Below are positions 8,118 through 17,328 of a stretch of 64,000 bases of DNA, piece by piece. Positions within the stretch are counted from its first letter, which is position 1; every line of letters starts with the position of its first letter. Made by a program: the position numbers and the translations under genes. Under the pieces are notes generated by a model. The model was given only the letters and a program-made list of their open reading frames with translations. It ran no database searches and was not told the origin of the DNA. This DNA comes from Pantoea sp. Mb-10 (GTDB lineage Bacteria; Pseudomonadota; Gammaproteobacteria; Enterobacterales; Enterobacteriaceae), in NCBI RefSeq assembly GCF_021272205.1, contig NZ_JAJSDX010000003.1, forward strand, positions 248,001 through 312,000, read 5' to 3'.

Positions 8118-9053
8118 TCAAAATGCCCCGCGCAGACGCAACGCCAGATATTTCTTTTTGAAGCTGGTGCGCACGTGGCGATCGCACAAGAAATCCAGCG
8201 CCGGGAGCGCACGCAGTGCCTGTTGAACGCGCTGGTTATCCGCCTCGTCTTTGAACTCATGCTGATGACGATTGAGTATGGTGATCCAGTGGCAGGCGAT
8301 TAAGTTGCGATAACGCTCGCCAAAGGCCACGCTCATCTGCTCGGTAGCCTGAATCAGCATGTTGACCTTTTCCGGATCGATCTGCGTAGAAAGGCTGTCC
8401 GCACGTTTGAAGTACAGATACGGCCCCGATGCGGCAAACAGGATGGCGCTGCACCGCGCCAGCACCGCGGGAAACAGCCACGCATCTTCGTAACAGCGGA
8501 ACGCCGGAAAGGCCAGGCCAGCCAGCCGATCGCGCCGGAAAAATTGGCCGATAAAATGCGCCTGCAGTTCACGGTGTACCAAAAATTTGCAGATGGCCTC
8601 ATGGCGCGTCAGCGTCACAGGGGCAAATGCGTCCAGGCTTGTGGGCTTGTGCGACGACGGATAGACCTCGTGCAGACGCGTGAGCAATGCATCCGGCTGG
8701 CGCGCGCGCAGCAGCGGTAAAATCTGCTCAAATGCCCCGGGGATAATCTCGTCATCACCGTCGATCATGGTGACGTATTGGCCCGTACACTGGGCCAGCG
8801 CAAAATTACGTACTTTGCCGATGTTGCGGAACGCGACCTGATGGACATCAACGTTGGTGTACTGCTGAGAAAAGCGCTGGCAGATGGCGTAAGTGCGGTC
8901 TTCGGACGCATCGTCAATCAGGACAATCTGCGACACCTGCATCACCGCCTCTGCCGCGCTGACCACGCTCGCGAGACAGGCGTCGAGCCATGCCTCTGCG
9001 TTATGCGCGGTGACAACGATACTGAGAAGTGGGCTGTTAGGCTGTGTGGTCAT
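8118..9053 (-). CDS. Family 2 glycosyltransferase (cell-surface polysaccharide/LPS)
   Basis: 311 aa from the ATG of MTTQPNSPLLSIVV; a longer frame would need an upstream TTG. The GT-A domain has LIDDASEDRT (nucleotide binding, about 45-54) and TMIDGDDEI (metal-binding DXD, D98-D101). The C-terminal third is helical and contains the conserved YEDAWLF acidic motif. It is convergent with the GT8/waaL pair, and a role in LPS core or O-unit decoration is inferred from this. A WaaH/YibD-like role is possible but not shown. Confidence 0.82.
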   Translation of the reverse strand: MTTQPNSPLLSIVVTAHNAEAWLDACLASVVSAAEAVMQVSQIVLIDDASEDRTYAICQRFSQQYTNVDVHQVAFRNIGKVRNFALAQCTGQYVTMIDGDDEIIPGAFEQILPLLRARQPDALLTRLHEVYPSSHKPTSLDAFAPVTLTRHEAICKFLVHRELQAHFIGQFFRRDRLAGLAFPAFRCYEDAWLFPAVLARCSAILFAASGPYLYFKRADSLSTQIDPEKVNMLIQATEQMSVAFGERYRNLIACHWITILNRHQHEFKDEADNQRVQQALRALPALDFLCDRHVRTSFKKKYLALRLRGAF

Positions 9054-9218
9054 CAACGTTTCCAATCGGTAAACGGGCGCATCCCCGTAAAGTGCCGAGG
9101 AAAACTAGCAGGAAAAGCGGCGTGTGGGTAGAGGGAGTTGGCTGGGTGGACGCACACCGGCATTCGCTCTGTTCGTACAAGAAGCCTGTGTGCGCTGCCC
9201 GGTATGCCGACCAGAATC

Positions 9219-10022
9219 TTATTTCAGGGAACGTCCTCCAGAGAAGCCGAGCTTCCTGGCAGGTTTAGGATCGAACACGTATTTCTGGTAATAATCCAGC
9301 GTAACGATTTGTGCGGCGACCTGTTTGTGTTGGATATTATCATTATGTTCGGTGTCATCGGCTTTCGGTCTGGTAGGGACAGCAATAACGCAGGTATGAA
9401 CGGCACCATCACCGCCTGCCTTATCGTCACTTTTTGAAACGCGATGTGAAGTAAGCTCCAATGTATATTCTCTCAGCTCTGCCTGAGTCATTCCTGCGTT
9501 TAGCTGGAAGCCTTTGGCAAAGGCATGAATGGTGCCTGCTTTTAAAGTAGAGTCGTTATTCATGCACTCAATTAAAGCTGATAACTTTTTTGCATCGTAC
9601 TTGTCCCCTCGTAATTCTTTATAATCTTTTCCAAATTTTTCAGTTGAAGGGGGTAAATTAAAATATTCTATTATCTTTAGCTGCAGCGTTTCGTTTTCTG
9701 ATAATTCACCACCTATGAGATAATGAGCAACATGCTGCTTTTTCTTAATAAGATTATGCCGGGCTTTTAAAAACCCTATAGAAGAACTTTTATATTTTTT
9801 ATATTCAGCACTCATATCATTAAGAGACCTTTTAAACTCTATAATGTAATACTCACAATTAGCCAGCATCACCGTATCGCCAATTCGCTCCAAATTTCCA
9901 TCCAAAGGGGCTAAAAAGTCGATATTACAGACGTCTTTTGCTTGGGTAACGAAATTATATTCGACCGTTTTTTCAAACCAGGTTTTGTTTGCTTTGGTTG
10001 GATTTTTAACGGGATGATTCAT
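9219..10022 (-). CDS. Hypothetical protein with possible PD-(D/E)XK nuclease core
   Basis: 267 aa, family not recognised. Residues 44-66 contain IGDTVML followed by YYIIEFKRS, which fits the D...(D/E)XK arrangement of the restriction-endonuclease-like fold (D49, E62, K64), with a helical N-terminal segment carrying E17 in front. The rest is Lys-rich and polar. The coding sequence is clearly more AT-rich than its neighbours and the gene lies just downstream of a tRNA-Phe, both signs of horizontal acquisition. It stands alone, with AGGAAGG before the ATG. The fold assignment is an inference from motif spacing; it could also be a helical protein of unrelated function. Confidence 0.6.
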   Translation of the reverse strand: MNHPVKNPTKANKTWFEKTVEYNFVTQAKDVCNIDFLAPLDGNLERIGDTVMLANCEYYIIEFKRSLNDMSAEYKKYKSSSIGFLKARHNLIKKKQHVAHYLIGGELSENETLQLKIIEYFNLPPSTEKFGKDYKELRGDKYDAKKLSALIECMNNDSTLKAGTIHAFAKGFQLNAGMTQAELREYTLELTSHRVSKSDDKAGGDGAVHTCVIAVPTRPKADDTEHNDNIQHKQVAAQIVTLDYYQKYVFDPKPARKLGFSGGRSLK

Positions 10023-10269
10023 ATTAACGTTACCTTCCTGAGGGTGGAGTATGGGCCTGTCTCTTCATTCCTGAGCCAAGTGACTCAATAAAAAATGAGT
10101 GGGCAAGCGGATCTTTAATAACACATCGATGTTCAGAATGACAGCCAGCCCGCCATGTTCAGCGCCAGCAAAAAAGTAGAATGGTTAGAAGCGCGAAGAG
10201 GGACGCAGATTACGGCATTAGCGGAGCAAGCCGTAAACGCCGCCGCGCGCTGTTTCAGCCCTTTAAAAA

Positions 10270-10300
10270 GCAAAAACCCAGCCATAAAGGCTGGGTTTTC
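10270..10300 (-). terminator. Terminator of tRNA-Phe
   Basis: Stem AAAACCCAGCC/GGCTGGGTTTT around TTTAT, followed on the minus strand by a TTTTTGCTTTTT tract. It lies 8 bases after the tRNA 3' end. Confidence 0.88.
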
Positions 10301-10307
10301 AGAATGT

Positions 10308-10383
10308 TGGTGCCCGGACGCGGAATCGAACCACGGACACGGGGATTTTCAATCCCCTGCTCTACCGACTGAGCTATCCGGGC
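10308..10383 (-). tRNA. tRNA-Phe (GAA)
   Basis: 76-nt cloverleaf encoded with its CCA end. The acceptor arm is GCCCGGA/TCCGGGC, the D-arm has GCTCAGTCGGTAGAGC, the anticodon loop TTGAAAA gives anticodon GAA, and the T-arm has GTTCGATTC. It matches the enterobacterial tRNA-Phe almost exactly. tRNA-Phe genes are common integration sites, and an AT-rich orphan gene follows on the 3' side, although no integrase is present. Confidence 0.97.
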
Positions 10384-10393
10384 AACGGGGCGC

Positions 10394-10422
10394 ATTAAAC
10401 CTTACTCGGGCCGCACCGTCAA
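10394..10422 (-). promoter_or_regulatory. Sigma-70 promoter of tRNA-Phe
   Basis: -35 TTGACG, exact 17-base spacer, -10 TTTAAT, then a GC-rich discriminator GCGCCCCG of the kind that confers stringent control on stable RNA promoters. The tRNA starts 10 bases after the -10. Confidence 0.85.
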
Positions 10423-10611
10423 ACGCTTTTCGGCAAAAATGCATCTGACTGCTGGGTTTTACAGCAACCTCGCGAAGCGGCCGCCGTGCGGGCCGTTTTT
10501 CACCCGCGAAGAGAGGGGATTTCTCACCGCAGGGCCCTATTGCGAGACAGGGTTTATCGCGGGCCATACGCGCCCTCAGGCGCACGCATCACGTCTTGGC
10601 CAAAAACGCCG

Positions 10612-12489
10612 CTAGCGCTTCTGCGCGGTTTCAACCGGCGCGGCCGAGGCGGCGGGCAAAAAGAGGTGGTCCAGAATATTGCGCATCAGCGGCGCGGCCG
10701 TGACGCCTTCGCTGCCGCCGTTTTCGAGAATCAGCGCCACCGCCACTTTAGGATCGTTAAACGGCGCAAAGGCGGTATAGAAGATGTGATCGCGCAGGCG
10801 CACCGGGATCATTTTGGCGTTATACACCTGGTTTTGCCGCAGGCTGAACACCTGAGACGTGCCCGACTTCGCCGCAATGCCGTAGGGTGCCGTGTGAAAA
10901 TATTTATAGCCGGTGCCGTTCGGCGCATTCGCCATGCCGAACATCGCGTGGCGCACCAACGACCAGTAAGGTGATTTGGCATCGCCAATTTGCGGCTGCG
11001 GCGCGCTGGGCTGATAAGGCTGCTGCCAGTTCCCGCGCTGCGCTTTTTCCAGCAGGTGCGGGCTGATCACCCGGCCGTTGTTGATCAGCGCCACCATCGC
11101 TTTCACCATCTGGATCGGCGTAGCAATCCAGTATCCTTGGCCAATGCCCACTGACACCGTATCGCCCTGATACCACACGCGCTTGTGCACTTTCTGCTTC
11201 CATTCGCGGCTCGGCAGCAACCCGGCATACTCTTCATTGAGATCGATCCCGGTGGGTTTACCGTAGCCGAACTGGCTCAGCATGGCGTGAATGCGATCGA
11301 TGCCCATCATATACGCCACCTGATAGAAAAAGCTGTCGGCCGACTCCTCAATGGCTTTGGTGACGTCCAGCATGCCGTGCCCGGTTTTTTTCCAGTCGCG
11401 GTATTTGCGCTCGGTGCCCGGCAAGGTCCAGGTCGGCCCACCGTAAAGCGTAAAGCTTGGGGTAATGACTTTGCTCAACAGCGCCGACATCGCCATATAG
11501 GGTTTGACCGTGGAGGCTGGCGGATAAAGTCCTTGCGTGACGCGGTTGATCAGCGGCAGATTTTTATCCTGCAGCAGCGTTTTGTAGGCTTTGTAGCTAA
11601 TGCCCTTCACAAACGGGTTAGGATCGTAACTGGGAGCGGACACCATCGCCAGCACGCCGCCGTCGTGCGGATCTTCAATCAGCACTGCGGCACGCTGCCC
11701 GGCGAGCTGGCTCTCCACATACTGCTGCAAGTGCAGGTCGAGCGTCAGGTAAAGGTTCTTGCCCGCCACCGGCGGCACCTCTTTTAACACGCGCACAATG
11801 CGGCCGTGGTTATCGACCTCGACCTCCTGATAACCGGTTTTACCGTGCAGCAGCGACTCGTAATAGCCTTCAATGCCCTGCTTGCCGATGTTGTGATCGG
11901 CGGCATAGTTCTCCGCCACCCCTTCCGCATTCAGCCGCTTGTAATCGTTGTCGTTGATTTTCGACACATAGCCCAGCACGTGCGCGAGGTCGGCGCCGTA
12001 GGGGTACTCCCGATCCTGATAGGTATCGATGTTAACGCCGGTAAAACGGAATTGGTTCACCGAAAAGCGCGCCACCTCTTCGTCGGTGAGTTCCGCCTTG
12101 AGCTCCACCGGCTTGTAGCGGCTGCTCTGCCTGAGGGCGTGCTCGAACGTCTCGATATCCTCTGGGGTGAGATCGACAATCGGCTTCAGCGCCGCGAGCG
12201 TGGCCTGCATATCGCTGATTTTATAGGGGGTAACCAGGATGTCGTACCAGGTCACGTTGCGCACCAGCGGGATCCCGTTGCGATCGAAGATCAGCCCGCG
12301 CGTCGGCGCAATGGGGATCATTTTGATGTCGTTTTCGTTGGATCGCGTTTGGTAATAGCCGTGCTGATCGACCTGTAAGCGATAGAGGTTAATACCAAGG
12401 ATCGTGAAACAGATAACTACCAGGGCAAAAGCGACAAGCGCGCGGCGGGTAAACAGCTTTTCTTCAGCTTCAAAATTACGGAGGTTCAT
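10612..12489 (-). CDS. Penicillin-binding protein 2 paralogue (class B, MrdA-like)
   Basis: 625 aa from MNLRNFEAEEKLFTRRAL. It has a short cytoplasmic tail, one membrane segment (about 17-38), the PBP dimerisation/pedestal region, and a transpeptidase domain with all three motifs: S326-T-V-K, S383-A-D, and K541-S-G-T. Overall it is similar in length and sequence to E. coli PBP2 (633 aa), the elongasome transpeptidase that works with RodA. Here it is isolated: no rodA, rlpA or rlmH neighbours, and non-coding repeats upstream. It is therefore probably an accessory PBP2, comparable in concept to the PBP2SAL of Salmonella, rather than the housekeeping mrdA. That the main copy exists elsewhere is inferred. 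Confidence 0.88.
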   Translation of the reverse strand: MNLRNFEAEEKLFTRRALVAFALVVICFTILGINLYRLQVDQHGYYQTRSNENDIKMIPIAPTRGLIFDRNGIPLVRNVTWYDILVTPYKISDMQATLAALKPIVDLTPEDIETFEHALRQSSRYKPVELKAELTDEEVARFSVNQFRFTGVNIDTYQDREYPYGADLAHVLGYVSKINDNDYKRLNAEGVAENYAADHNIGKQGIEGYYESLLHGKTGYQEVEVDNHGRIVRVLKEVPPVAGKNLYLTLDLHLQQYVESQLAGQRAAVLIEDPHDGGVLAMVSAPSYDPNPFVKGISYKAYKTLLQDKNLPLINRVTQGLYPPASTVKPYMAMSALLSKVITPSFTLYGGPTWTLPGTERKYRDWKKTGHGMLDVTKAIEESADSFFYQVAYMMGIDRIHAMLSQFGYGKPTGIDLNEEYAGLLPSREWKQKVHKRVWYQGDTVSVGIGQGYWIATPIQMVKAMVALINNGRVISPHLLEKAQRGNWQQPYQPSAPQPQIGDAKSPYWSLVRHAMFGMANAPNGTGYKYFHTAPYGIAAKSGTSQVFSLRQNQVYNAKMIPVRLRDHIFYTAFAPFNDPKVAVALILENGGSEGVTAAPLMRNILDHLFLPAASAAPVETAQKR

Positions 12490-13453
12490 CAGGGCGCACA
12501 GTCTCTTTGTTATCACGCTAATGATAAGCAGAGATTGTTTTAGAGCCAGCACGAAGATGCACAAGCTTCAGTAAAAGTGTGACAGATGTTTTCGGCCAAG
12601 GCGTTGACGGGGGCGCTGCGGGCGTCCGGCCCGCAAAGCCGGGTAAGGGTGAGCGGGGGCCGGCCCGCTCAAGCCGGTTTTTACTGAACCCTGCGCGGGT
12701 TCCGGCCGCTCAGTCGGCATTGCTCTGAGCGGGTTCCGCCCGCTAACCCTGCGGGAGTTCCAGCCGCCCCGCTGCGGCCTACGGGCAAAGGGCCGGTTCT
12801 GAGCGGGGTCCGGCCCGCTATGCCGGTCTTTATTTGCACGGTCTCGCGCATTGGCCGCTGTGCTGGTCTGACTCTGCGCGGGTTCCGCCCGCTAACCGCA
12901 CGGCAGTTTCAGCCGCCCCGCTGCGGCGTACGGGCAAAGGGCCGATGGGCGCGGCCCTTTGCAATCCGCGCCCTGCGCCAGCCTCCGCTGTTCCCTCACT
13001 CCGCCGCAACGGCCTCACGGACCGCGCGGATTCGCCATCCCTGGCTCATTCCGCCCTCTCAGCGGCATCCCTGCCGCTTCGTCCTGGCCGTCACGCTCCG
13101 TTCGGCGCTCCGGATGGCGCTCAACACCGCCGCCTGTAAGAGCCTTTTTCTTTTTTTTCTGTGTGGTGTTGGCTGGGCGGCCGTAAGCAGCCTTTCAAAA
13201 AAGGTGACTGGCTGAAAAAGACAGAAGACTAAAGGCAAAAGACGTGTGGTTAAAACAGTGCGGGCGGGATGTTACTTAAAAGTCTTACCGCCACGCACTG
13301 GCGTCTAAACACGAAAAACGCGAAAGACGGATTTTGCTTAACGCCGTACGGTCTGGATGCACCTTAAAAATCTTCCCGCCGCGCGGCGGCTGCGAAAAAC
13401 ATAAAAGACCTACAGCGAGGTTTGGTAGCGCCATCCCCACTCGCTGAACGAGT

Positions 13454-13632
13454 GAGGCCTTCCAGGGCGAGCGGCATGGATGCCGCGAGAGGCGGCGTTG
13501 AGCAGGAGCGAATCGACGCCGGTCCGTCAGGAAGGCTGAGGGAGTGAAGGCACCGCGCAGCGGCGAGTGGGGCTGGCGCAGGGCCGGGGAGTGCAGAGGG
13601 CGCGGCCTGGCGCCCTCTGCTCGGTCGCCGCA
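13454..13632. repeat. 179-bp segment identical to 27119-27297
   Basis: By direct reading, every base from GAGGCCTTCCAGG to TCGGTCGCCGCA is the same in both copies, although flanking parts of the element have diverged. This points to recent exchange or selection on this module. Confidence 0.85.
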
Positions 13633-13636
13633 GCGC

Positions 13637-13823
13637 GGCAAAGGCACCTGCCATTGCTATGGCGAACGAAATATGCACCGTGCTTCGCGCCAGCGAGAAA
13701 GCACGCTAGCCGCTGCCTGCGGCATAAGCCCGCCACTGCAAGTGGCAAAAGCACCTGCCAGTGCCATGGCGATCGAAAGTCGCTCCGTGCCAGCGAAACG
13801 GCACACCAGCCGCTGCCTGCGGC
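13637..13823. repeat. Two imperfect 76-80 bp tandem-type units, copy A tail
   Basis: Each unit starts GGCAAA(A/G)GCACCTGCC, carries ATGGCGA(A/T)CGAAA and ends in the palindrome GCCGCTGCCTGCGGC. The two units (13637-13723 and 13744-13823) are separated by 20 bases including GCCACTGCAAGTGGC. Confidence 0.75.
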
Positions 13824-13878
13824 GAATCAATCGCACTGCGCCGGGCGAGCGGCGCGCCGCCCCGCTCGGCCTGGCGGA

Positions 13879-14592
13879 TCAATCCCCCAGCAGCACGGAC
13901 TCCAACGCAATCTTGATCATATCGTTGAACGTGGTTTGACGCTCCGCGGCGGTGGTCTGCTCGTGGGTACGGATGTGATCGGACACGGTGCAAATCGTCA
14001 GCGCTTTGGCACCGAACTCGGCGGCCACGCCGTAGATGCCTGCGGCTTCCATCTCCACGCCCAGAATGCCGTACTTCTCCATCACGTCGAACATTTGCGG
14101 ATCCGGCGTATAGAACAGATCGGCGGAGAAGATGTTGCCGACGCGCGCGTCTACGCCCAACGCTTTGGCGGCGTCAACGGCGTTACGCACCATGTCGAAA
14201 TCGGCGATGGCGGCAAAGTCATGATCTTTGAAGCGCATACGGTTCACTTTGGAATCGGTGCAGGCACCCAAACCGATCACCACGTCGCGCAGTTTCACGT
14301 CCGCGCGAACCGCGCCGCAGGAGCCTACGCGGATGATTTTCTTCACGCCAAAATCCGTGATCAGCTCTTTGGTATAAATGGAGCAGGAGGGAATGCCCAT
14401 GCCGTGACCCATGACGGAGATTTTGCGGCCCTTATAGGTGCCGGTGAAGCCCAACATGCCGCGCACGTTGTTCACTTCTTTCACATCGTCGAGGAACGTC
14501 TCAGCGATATGTTTTGCCCGCAGCGGATCGCCGGGCATCAGCACGACGTCTGCAAAATCACCCATCTCGGCGTTAATGTGTGGCGTTGCCAT
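13879..14592 (-). CDS. deoD: Purine nucleoside phosphorylase
   Basis: 237 aa hexameric PNP that phosphorolyses purine (deoxy)ribonucleosides to base and (deoxy)ribose-1-phosphate. Family signatures: [13 protein letters not shown] near the N-terminus, the [12 protein letters not shown] phosphate/active-site block, [13 protein letters not shown] (ribose binding) and [14 protein letters not shown] (catalytic Asp/Arg). Length agrees with E. coli DeoD (239). It is the last gene of deoCABD, 33 bases after deoB, and its stop is next to the repeat element. Confidence 0.97.
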   Translation of the reverse strand: MATPHINAEMGDFADVVLMPGDPLRAKHIAETFLDDVKEVNNVRGMLGFTGTYKGRKISVMGHGMGIPSCSIYTKELITDFGVKKIIRVGSCGAVRADVKLRDVVIGLGACTDSKVNRMRFKDHDFAAIADFDMVRNAVDAAKALGVDARVGNIFSADLFYTPDPQMFDVMEKYGILGVEMEAAGIYGVAAEFGAKALTICTVSDHIRTHEQTTAAERQTTFNDMIKIALESVLLGD

Positions 14593-14625
14593 AATACATT
14601 TCCTTTTTAAATTGTTATGCCTGCG

Positions 14626-15849
14626 TTACAGCAGGCTTTTGCCATAGTCCATGCTGGACAGGCCAAAATAGTTTGCGATGGTCTGGCCGATATCCGCAAA
14701 GGTATCGCGGTAACCCAGCGATCCCGGTTTTACCTGCGGGCCATAGATCAAAATGGGAATATGCTCGCGGGTGTGTTCCGTGCCCTTCCAGCTGGGATCG
14801 CAGCCGTGGTCGGCGGTGAGGATCAGGATATCGCCCTCTTTCACCAGCGCCATCAGCTCTGGCAGGCGGCGATCAAACAGTTCAAGGCCGCCCGCATAGC
14901 CCGCGATATCGCGACGATGGCCCCATGTAGAGTCAAAATCCACGAAGTTGGTGAATACAATTGACATATCGGGCGCGTTTTTCATCTGTTCGATGGTGGC
15001 ATCAAACAGCGCGTCAAGGCCGGTGGCTTTGACTTTCTGCGTAATCCCCTGATGCGCATAGATATCCGCGATTTTACCCACGGAGATCACTTCACCGCCC
15101 TTCTCATCCACCAGCTTTTTCAACATGGTCGGTGACGGTGGCTCAACGGCCAGATCGTGACGGTTACCGGTGCGCTCAAAGTGCCCCGCTTTATCCCCCA
15201 CAAACGGACGCGCGATGACGCGGCCGATATTGTAGCCGCCGTTGGTCAACTCTTCACGGGCGATTTCACACAGCGCGTACAGGCGATCGAGCCCGAACGT
15301 CTCTTCATGGCACGCGATCTGGAACACCGAATCCGCCGAGGTATAGAAGATCGGCTTGCCGGTTTTCATGTGCTCTTCGCCGAGCTCATCCAAAATCACG
15401 GTACCTGATGAGTGGCAATTGCCAAGGTAGCCGGGCAAGTCAGCGCGCGCCACCAGCGTGTCCAGCAGCGCTTGCGGGAAACTGTTCTCTTTATCGCTGA
15501 AGTAACCCCAGTCAAACAGCACCGGTACGCCCGCGATCTCCCAGTGGCCGGATGGCGTATCTTTGCCGGAAGAAAGCTCACTGGCGTAGGCGTAGGCGCC
15601 GATGATCTCCGCGTTGGCGTCCATTCCTGGCGGAATACGGCCCGTAGAGAGTTCCGCCGCTTTGGCTAAGCCCAGCGCCGTCATGTTCGGTAAGTGCAGT
15701 GGCCCTTTACGCCCCACGTCGGCGCGGCCTTCAAAGCACGCTTCGGCGATATGGCCGAGCGTATCCGATCCTTCATCGCCGAATTTATCGGCATCGTGGC
15801 TGGATCCGATTCCAAAGGAGTCGAGAACCATAATAAAAGCACGTTTCAT
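14626..15849 (-). CDS. deoB: Phosphopentomutase
   Basis: 407 aa, identical in length to E. coli DeoB. It interconverts (deoxy)ribose-1-phosphate and -5-phosphate with two Mn ions, linking PNP and thymidine phosphorylase to DeoC. Alkaline-phosphatase-like metal sites are visible: [14 protein letters not shown] at the N-terminus, DTPSGHWE in the cap region and [20 protein letters not shown] near the C-terminus. The start MKRAFIMV was chosen over a 12-residue extension because it matches the family and is preceded by AGGAGACTTG. Confidence 0.97.
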   Translation of the reverse strand: MKRAFIMVLDSFGIGSSHDADKFGDEGSDTLGHIAEACFEGRADVGRKGPLHLPNMTALGLAKAAELSTGRIPPGMDANAEIIGAYAYASELSSGKDTPSGHWEIAGVPVLFDWGYFSDKENSFPQALLDTLVARADLPGYLGNCHSSGTVILDELGEEHMKTGKPIFYTSADSVFQIACHEETFGLDRLYALCEIAREELTNGGYNIGRVIARPFVGDKAGHFERTGNRHDLAVEPPSPTMLKKLVDEKGGEVISVGKIADIYAHQGITQKVKATGLDALFDATIEQMKNAPDMSIVFTNFVDFDSTWGHRRDIAGYAGGLELFDRRLPELMALVKEGDILILTADHGCDPSWKGTEHTREHIPILIYGPQVKPGSLGYRDTFADIGQTIANYFGLSSMDYGKSLL

Positions 15850-15942
15850 GCAAGTCTCCTGCGCGATGGCGCGATGACAAGTCAAAAAAAAGCGATCAGA
15901 TCAGTATACCCGAATGGCTGCTGCCTGGCACGCAGAAGCGTA

Positions 15943-17265
15943 TTACGCGCCGATGCGCCGATAGACAACCGGCGTCGGTGCGGGCGCGCTATCACTGACG
16001 CGTATCGCTGCCTTAACGGCCGCGGCGGCATGCTGCCACTGCGCTTCCGTGGCGGCATGGATCACCGCCAGCGGTTGTCCGGCATCGACAGACGTCCCCA
16101 GGGCGATCATCTCACTCAGGCCAACGCTATAATCCAGCGTCTCACTGGCTTGCCGACGACCGCCACCCAGCGAGACCACCGCCAGGCCAAGCGCGCGCGT
16201 GTCCATGGCGCTGACCACACCGGCGCGGTCGGCGTAGACCGCTTTGCTCAGCGCCGCGCCGGGCAGATAGCGATCGAGCTGTTCAATGAAATCCGTTGGG
16301 CCGCGCTGCGCTGCCACCATGCGGCCAAACACCTCTGCCGCCTTGCCGTTATCCAGTACCTGCAGCAGCTTTTCTCGCGCTTCGCGCTCGTTCGCCGCCA
16401 GTTTACCGGAGATCAGCATTTCGGCACACAGCGCCAGCGTCACCTCAAGCAGGCGCGGATTACGCGCTTCGCCTGTCAGGAAGCGGACCGCCTCACGCAC
16501 TTCCAGCGCATTGCCCGCGCTGGAGGCCAGCACCTGATTCATGTCAGTCAGCAGCGCGGTGGTTTGACAGCCGGCGCCGTTGGCAACGCCCACGATCGCC
16601 TGCGCCAGCTGCTCGGACGCTTCAAAGGTCGGCATAAATGCGCCGGAGCCGACTTTCACATCCATCACCAGCGCATCCAACCCTTCGGCCAGTTTTTTCG
16701 CGAGGATTGACGCGGTGATCAGCGGGATCGAATCGACGGTGGCCGTGATATCGCGCGTCGCATAGAAGCGCTTGTCGGCCGGGGCCAGCGAGGTGGTTTG
16801 CCCGATGATCGCCACGCCTACGTCACGGATGATCTGGCGGAACCGATCGTCATTGGGAAAAATATCAAAGCCGGGGATCGCCTCCAGCTTGTCCAGCGTG
16901 CCGCCCGTGTGGCCTAATCCGCGCCCTGAGATCATTGGTACGTAGCCACCGCACGCCGCCACCATTGGGCCAAGCATCAGCGATGTCACATCGCCCACGC
17001 CGCCGGTGGAGTGCTTGTCGACGACCGGGCCGTTGAGCTGCAGCGATTGCCAGTTCAGCACGCTGCCGGAGTCGCGCATCGCCATGGTTAAGGCGACGCG
17101 CTCCTCGAGGTTCATATCCTGGAAATAGATGGTCATCGCCAGCGCGGCGATTTGTCCTTCCGAGACGCTGTTATCACGCACACCGTTGATAAAAAAACGG
17201 ATCTCCGCCTCGCTAAGCGGCTGCCCGTCGCGTTTTTTACGAATGATTTCTTGTGGCAGGAACAC
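15943..17265 (-). CDS. deoA: Thymidine phosphorylase (GTG start)
   Basis: 440 aa, the same length as E. coli DeoA. It phosphorolyses thymidine and deoxyuridine. Signatures: the phosphate-binding [28 protein letters not shown], and [11 protein letters not shown]. The start is a GTG (reading [14 protein letters not shown]) with GGGGAG 6 bases upstream. The in-frame start 42 bases further up would add residues the family does not have. Second gene of deoCABD. Confidence 0.96.
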   Translation of the reverse strand: MFLPQEIIRKKRDGQPLSEAEIRFFINGVRDNSVSEGQIAALAMTIYFQDMNLEERVALTMAMRDSGSVLNWQSLQLNGPVVDKHSTGGVGDVTSLMLGPMVAACGGYVPMISGRGLGHTGGTLDKLEAIPGFDIFPNDDRFRQIIRDVGVAIIGQTTSLAPADKRFYATRDITATVDSIPLITASILAKKLAEGLDALVMDVKVGSGAFMPTFEASEQLAQAIVGVANGAGCQTTALLTDMNQVLASSAGNALEVREAVRFLTGEARNPRLLEVTLALCAEMLISGKLAANEREAREKLLQVLDNGKAAEVFGRMVAAQRGPTDFIEQLDRYLPGAALSKAVYADRAGVVSAMDTRALGLAVVSLGGGRRQASETLDYSVGLSEMIALGTSVDAGQPLAVIHAATEAQWQHAAAAVKAAIRVSDSAPAPTPVVYRRIGA

Positions 17266-17328
17266 GATTATCTCCCCGGCTGGCGTAGTGAGATCACGTG
17301 GGCGCACGCGCGGTGCGCCCCAATGGGA

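Larger units (their letters stand above)
12605..13830. repeat. Large composite GC-rich non-coding repeat element, copy A
   Basis: The 1.39 kb between the PBP2 and deoD genes has no credible gene and is a mosaic repeat found again, in the same order and orientation, at 26281-27600. Parts from left to right: an array of short palindromes of the type GAGCGGG..CCCGCTC (12605-12950); an arm of about 210 bp (12951-13160); a centre with two similar CTTAAAA-TCTT-CCGCC blocks (about 13255-13400); a second arm roughly inverted relative to the first (13428-13640); and 76-80 bp tandem units (13637-13823). Open frames here shift between the copies, so they are not genes. It begins beyond the start of the PBP2 gene and ends at the 3' end of deoD. 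Confidence 0.85.

Noticed and set aside
9190-10383. tRNA-Phe-bounded genomic island with an attachment repeat
   Set aside because: Only a short TGCCCGG match to the tRNA 3' end was found near 9197, and there is no integrase; island status is unproven.
12820-13754. Open frames of 60-130 codons inside the repeat element (both strands)
   Set aside because: The matching DNA in copy B is open in different frames and with different ends. GC-rich DNA stays open by chance; no ribosome sites or known domains.
17266-17307. Upstream in-frame start for deoA
   Set aside because: The GTG at 17265 has a well-placed GGGGAG and gives the exact 440-aa family length.
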